In this document: positions 62,554 to 64,000 of the stretch, piece by piece
How the letters are laid out: each line of letters opens with the position of its first letter
How positions within the stretch are numbered: the stretch's first letter is position 1
Assembly (NCBI GenBank): GCA_011526365.1
Contig: WTIO01000044.1
Span: 42,791 to 106,790 of the forward strand
DNA from: Flavobacteriales bacterium
GTDB lineage: Bacteria > Bacteroidota > Bacteroidia > Flavobacteriales > Flavobacteriaceae
DNA: 64,000 nucleotides
Reading direction: 5' to 3'
Made by a program: the position numbers and the translations under genes
Notes under the pieces: generated by a model
Told to the model about the DNA's origin: nothing
Database searches by the model: none
Seen by the model: only the letters and a program-made list of their open reading frames with translations

Positions 62554-63904
62554 AGGTGCTGCTTTTGTTTTTATATTTTTTTAATTCTCTAAATAGAAAA
62601 AAAGCGGTGATCACTGTAGCAATAGCTTCACCTATAGGAAAGGCCAACCACACGCCAAAAACGTCAAAGTAAGGGGGAAGAATAAAAATTAGAGGAATAA
62701 GGAAAAACCCTTGGCGGGTGAGGGTGAGTAACAAAGCAGGAAGGGCCTTTCCAATGGCCTGAAAGTAAGCCGCACCTATAAGTTGAATTCCAATGATAGG
62801 GGTAGCAGCAAACACCCATCGCATGGCCTCGGGGGTTTGTGCCAATACGTTGGGATCATTGGTGAAAATGGTTACAAAAGCTTCTGTAAAAACCATTATT
62901 AAAGAAAAAATAATACTTGCCAGCACCGTAGCATAAAGTAGAGTCGTGTTAATTACTTCACGAACACGATCAAAATTTTTCGCCCCGTAATTGTACCCAG
63001 CAATGGGCAAAAACCCTTGCGTAATCCCCAAAACGGGAAACAGTGCAAACATCAAGGAACGACTAACAATGGCGTAAACAGCTACAGTAGTTTCCCCTCC
63101 GTAGCGGAAAAGTATATTGTTAACCAATAACACTACAATACTCACCACTGCCTGACGGGCCAAGGTTACCGAACCTAGGGCTCCAATTTGTTGCACGATG
63201 GATTTTTGTAAGTTAAAATGGGTGCGTTGTAAGTGCAACTCCGATTTTGAAGAATTAAAAAAATACAATAAGTACAAGGCACACACTCCATAGGAAATGG
63301 TTGTAGCCCAAGCAGCACCTGCCATCCCCCAATCAAAAATGTAAATAAACACCACATCTAAAGTGAGGTTACTCACCGAAGGAAGCATCATGGCGTACAT
63401 CGCATAACGGGGTTTACCTTCTGCCCGAACGACATTATTTCCCATCATACAAAAGCCCAAAAGCGGTACCCCATACAACACAATGGTATAATAAATTTTT
63501 GCTGGCGCATACAATGCGCCTTTCCCTCCAAAGAGTGGAATTAGGGTTTCAATAAATGACAGGCCAATAATTACAAAGCCCACGGTAAACAGCAGGGTTA
63601 AGGTAGATTGATTGCCAAAAGTTTTTAGAGCTTTTTCAATATTCTGATCGCCTAAGGCGCGAGAAATAATGGAGCTCCCACCAATTCCAATGGCCATCCC
63701 TAAGGCCCCTATAAAAAAAGAAACTGGTAACACCACATTGATGGCCGCAATAGCATTGGGGCCAATCCATTGACCTACAAAAACAGTGTCAATTAATATG
63801 TTTAGGGACATGACTAAAATCCCTATTGAGGCCGGAACAGCCTGCTGAATAAGCAATTGTGGAATGGGCTTTAAACCTAATTGTTCGGCGCGAGCTTTAG
63901 GCAT
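62552..63904 (-). CDS. MATE family multidrug/metabolite exporter
   Basis: A 450-aa protein with 12 TM helices; the ATG 63902-63904 (MPKARAEQLGLKPIPQLL) is chosen because it overlaps the upstream stop by only 8 bp and avoids a charged extension. MATE signatures are in both halves: SLNILIDTVFVGQWIGPNAIAAINV, GIGGSSIISRALGDQN, and VAVYAIVSRSLMFALFPVLGITQGFLPIAGYNYGAKN. It is an Na+- or H+-driven exporter of organic cations or other compounds; substrate unknown. Confidence 0.92.
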   Translation of the reverse strand: MPKARAEQLGLKPIPQLLIQQAVPASIGILVMSLNILIDTVFVGQWIGPNAIAAINVVLPVSFFIGALGMAIGIGGSSIISRALGDQNIEKALKTFGNQSTLTLLFTVGFVIIGLSFIETLIPLFGGKGALYAPAKIYYTIVLYGVPLLGFCMMGNNVVRAEGKPRYAMYAMMLPSVSNLTLDVVFIYIFDWGMAGAAWATTISYGVCALYLLYFFNSSKSELHLQRTHFNLQKSIVQQIGALGSVTLARQAVVSIVVLLVNNILFRYGGETTVAVYAIVSRSLMFALFPVLGITQGFLPIAGYNYGAKNFDRVREVINTTLLYATVLASIIFSLIMVFTEAFVTIFTNDPNVLAQTPEAMRWVFAATPIIGIQLIGAAYFQAIGKALPALLLTLTRQGFFLIPLIFILPPYFDVFGVWLAFPIGEAIATVITAFFLFRELKKYKNKSST

Positions 63905-64000
63905 CGGCCGTTTCTTTTTCTTGCAGTGCCCATTGATCAATCCAACGGCTAAGCACCTTCACCCAATCTGATCGATCGTTAATACAAGGGATAACGTGCA
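63897..64000 (-). CDS. C-terminal fragment of an unrecognised protein, partial
   Basis: The minus-strand frame entering from the right edge reads HVIPCINDRSDWVKVLSRWI, then DQWALQEKETADA and TAA (63897-63899). Only 33 residues are visible. It is translationally coupled to the MATE gene (8-bp overlap). I do not recognise the family. Confidence 0.6.
   Translation of the reverse strand, partial: HVIPCINDRSDWVKVLSRWIDQWALQEKETADA

Overview
The window reads as chromosome of a marine-type flavobacterium (Bacteroidota, Flavobacteriia). The evidence is a SusC/SusD pair, the alternative complex III (Act) respiratory cluster, SusC-like TonB receptors with carboxypeptidase-regulatory domains, a DUF2723 giant membrane protein, and many promoters of the Bacteroidota form TTG-N19..21-TAnnTTTG. 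Base composition and coding style look uniform. I see no insertion sequence, prophage, CRISPR array or integrase; the window is core chromosome with a few accessory loci.

Layout. 1-9856 (minus): a SusC/SusD locus followed by two paralogous FG-GAP/VCBS lipoproteins with a small lipoprotein between them. A divergent LacI-family regulator (10031-11038) faces a perfect 16-bp operator in the shared intergenic region. 11020-12979 (minus): queG and ruvB. 13073-24210 (minus): an eight-gene respiratory operon, actABCDEF then coxB-coxA, running from a GTG start to a hairpin terminator. 24368-29155: a small SPOR-domain protein, then the rimP-nusA-infB operon (minus), whose leader carries a terminator-like hairpin with its T-tract almost touching the rimP start codon. 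29543-32161 (plus): a vWA protein and an AAA+ ATPase of the MoxR/Mg-chelatase type. 32156-36800: small membrane proteins, SdpI-like protein, tRNA-Gln and a DUF2723 protein. 36797-39733 (minus): a cysteine-less thioredoxin-like protein, a metallophosphoesterase and a dGTPase. 39858-46332 (plus): a beta-helix lipoprotein, a TonB-dependent receptor and a PiT phosphate transporter with a PhoU-like tail. 46333-51109 (minus): a MORN/YwqK-type protein, class Ia ribonucleotide reductase nrdB-nrdA and a DUF3109 protein. 51189-64000: MarC, tail protease, dCMP deaminase, HupE-like and DjlA-like proteins, bacilliredoxin, PlsC, then an operon of a sortilin/BNR propeller, HemJ-like protein, NtrY-like histidine kinase and a crotonase, and finally a MATE exporter.

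The candidate for an undescribed system is 39858-46332. It looks like an outer-to-inner-membrane phosphate (or phosphorylated compound) acquisition unit in which a secreted beta-helix lipoprotein takes the place of a SusD-type binding protein. Two nearby promoters carry spaced TAAC/TGTTA direct repeats; one of them has exactly the 7+4 bp architecture of a Pho box. Other points of interest are the possible attenuator ahead of rimP-nusA-infB, four genes whose start codon lies 5-9 nt after a consensus -7 element (probably leaderless mRNAs), a tRNA-Gln promoter with an inverted repeat in its spacer, and a lipoprotein gene remnant killed at codon 2.
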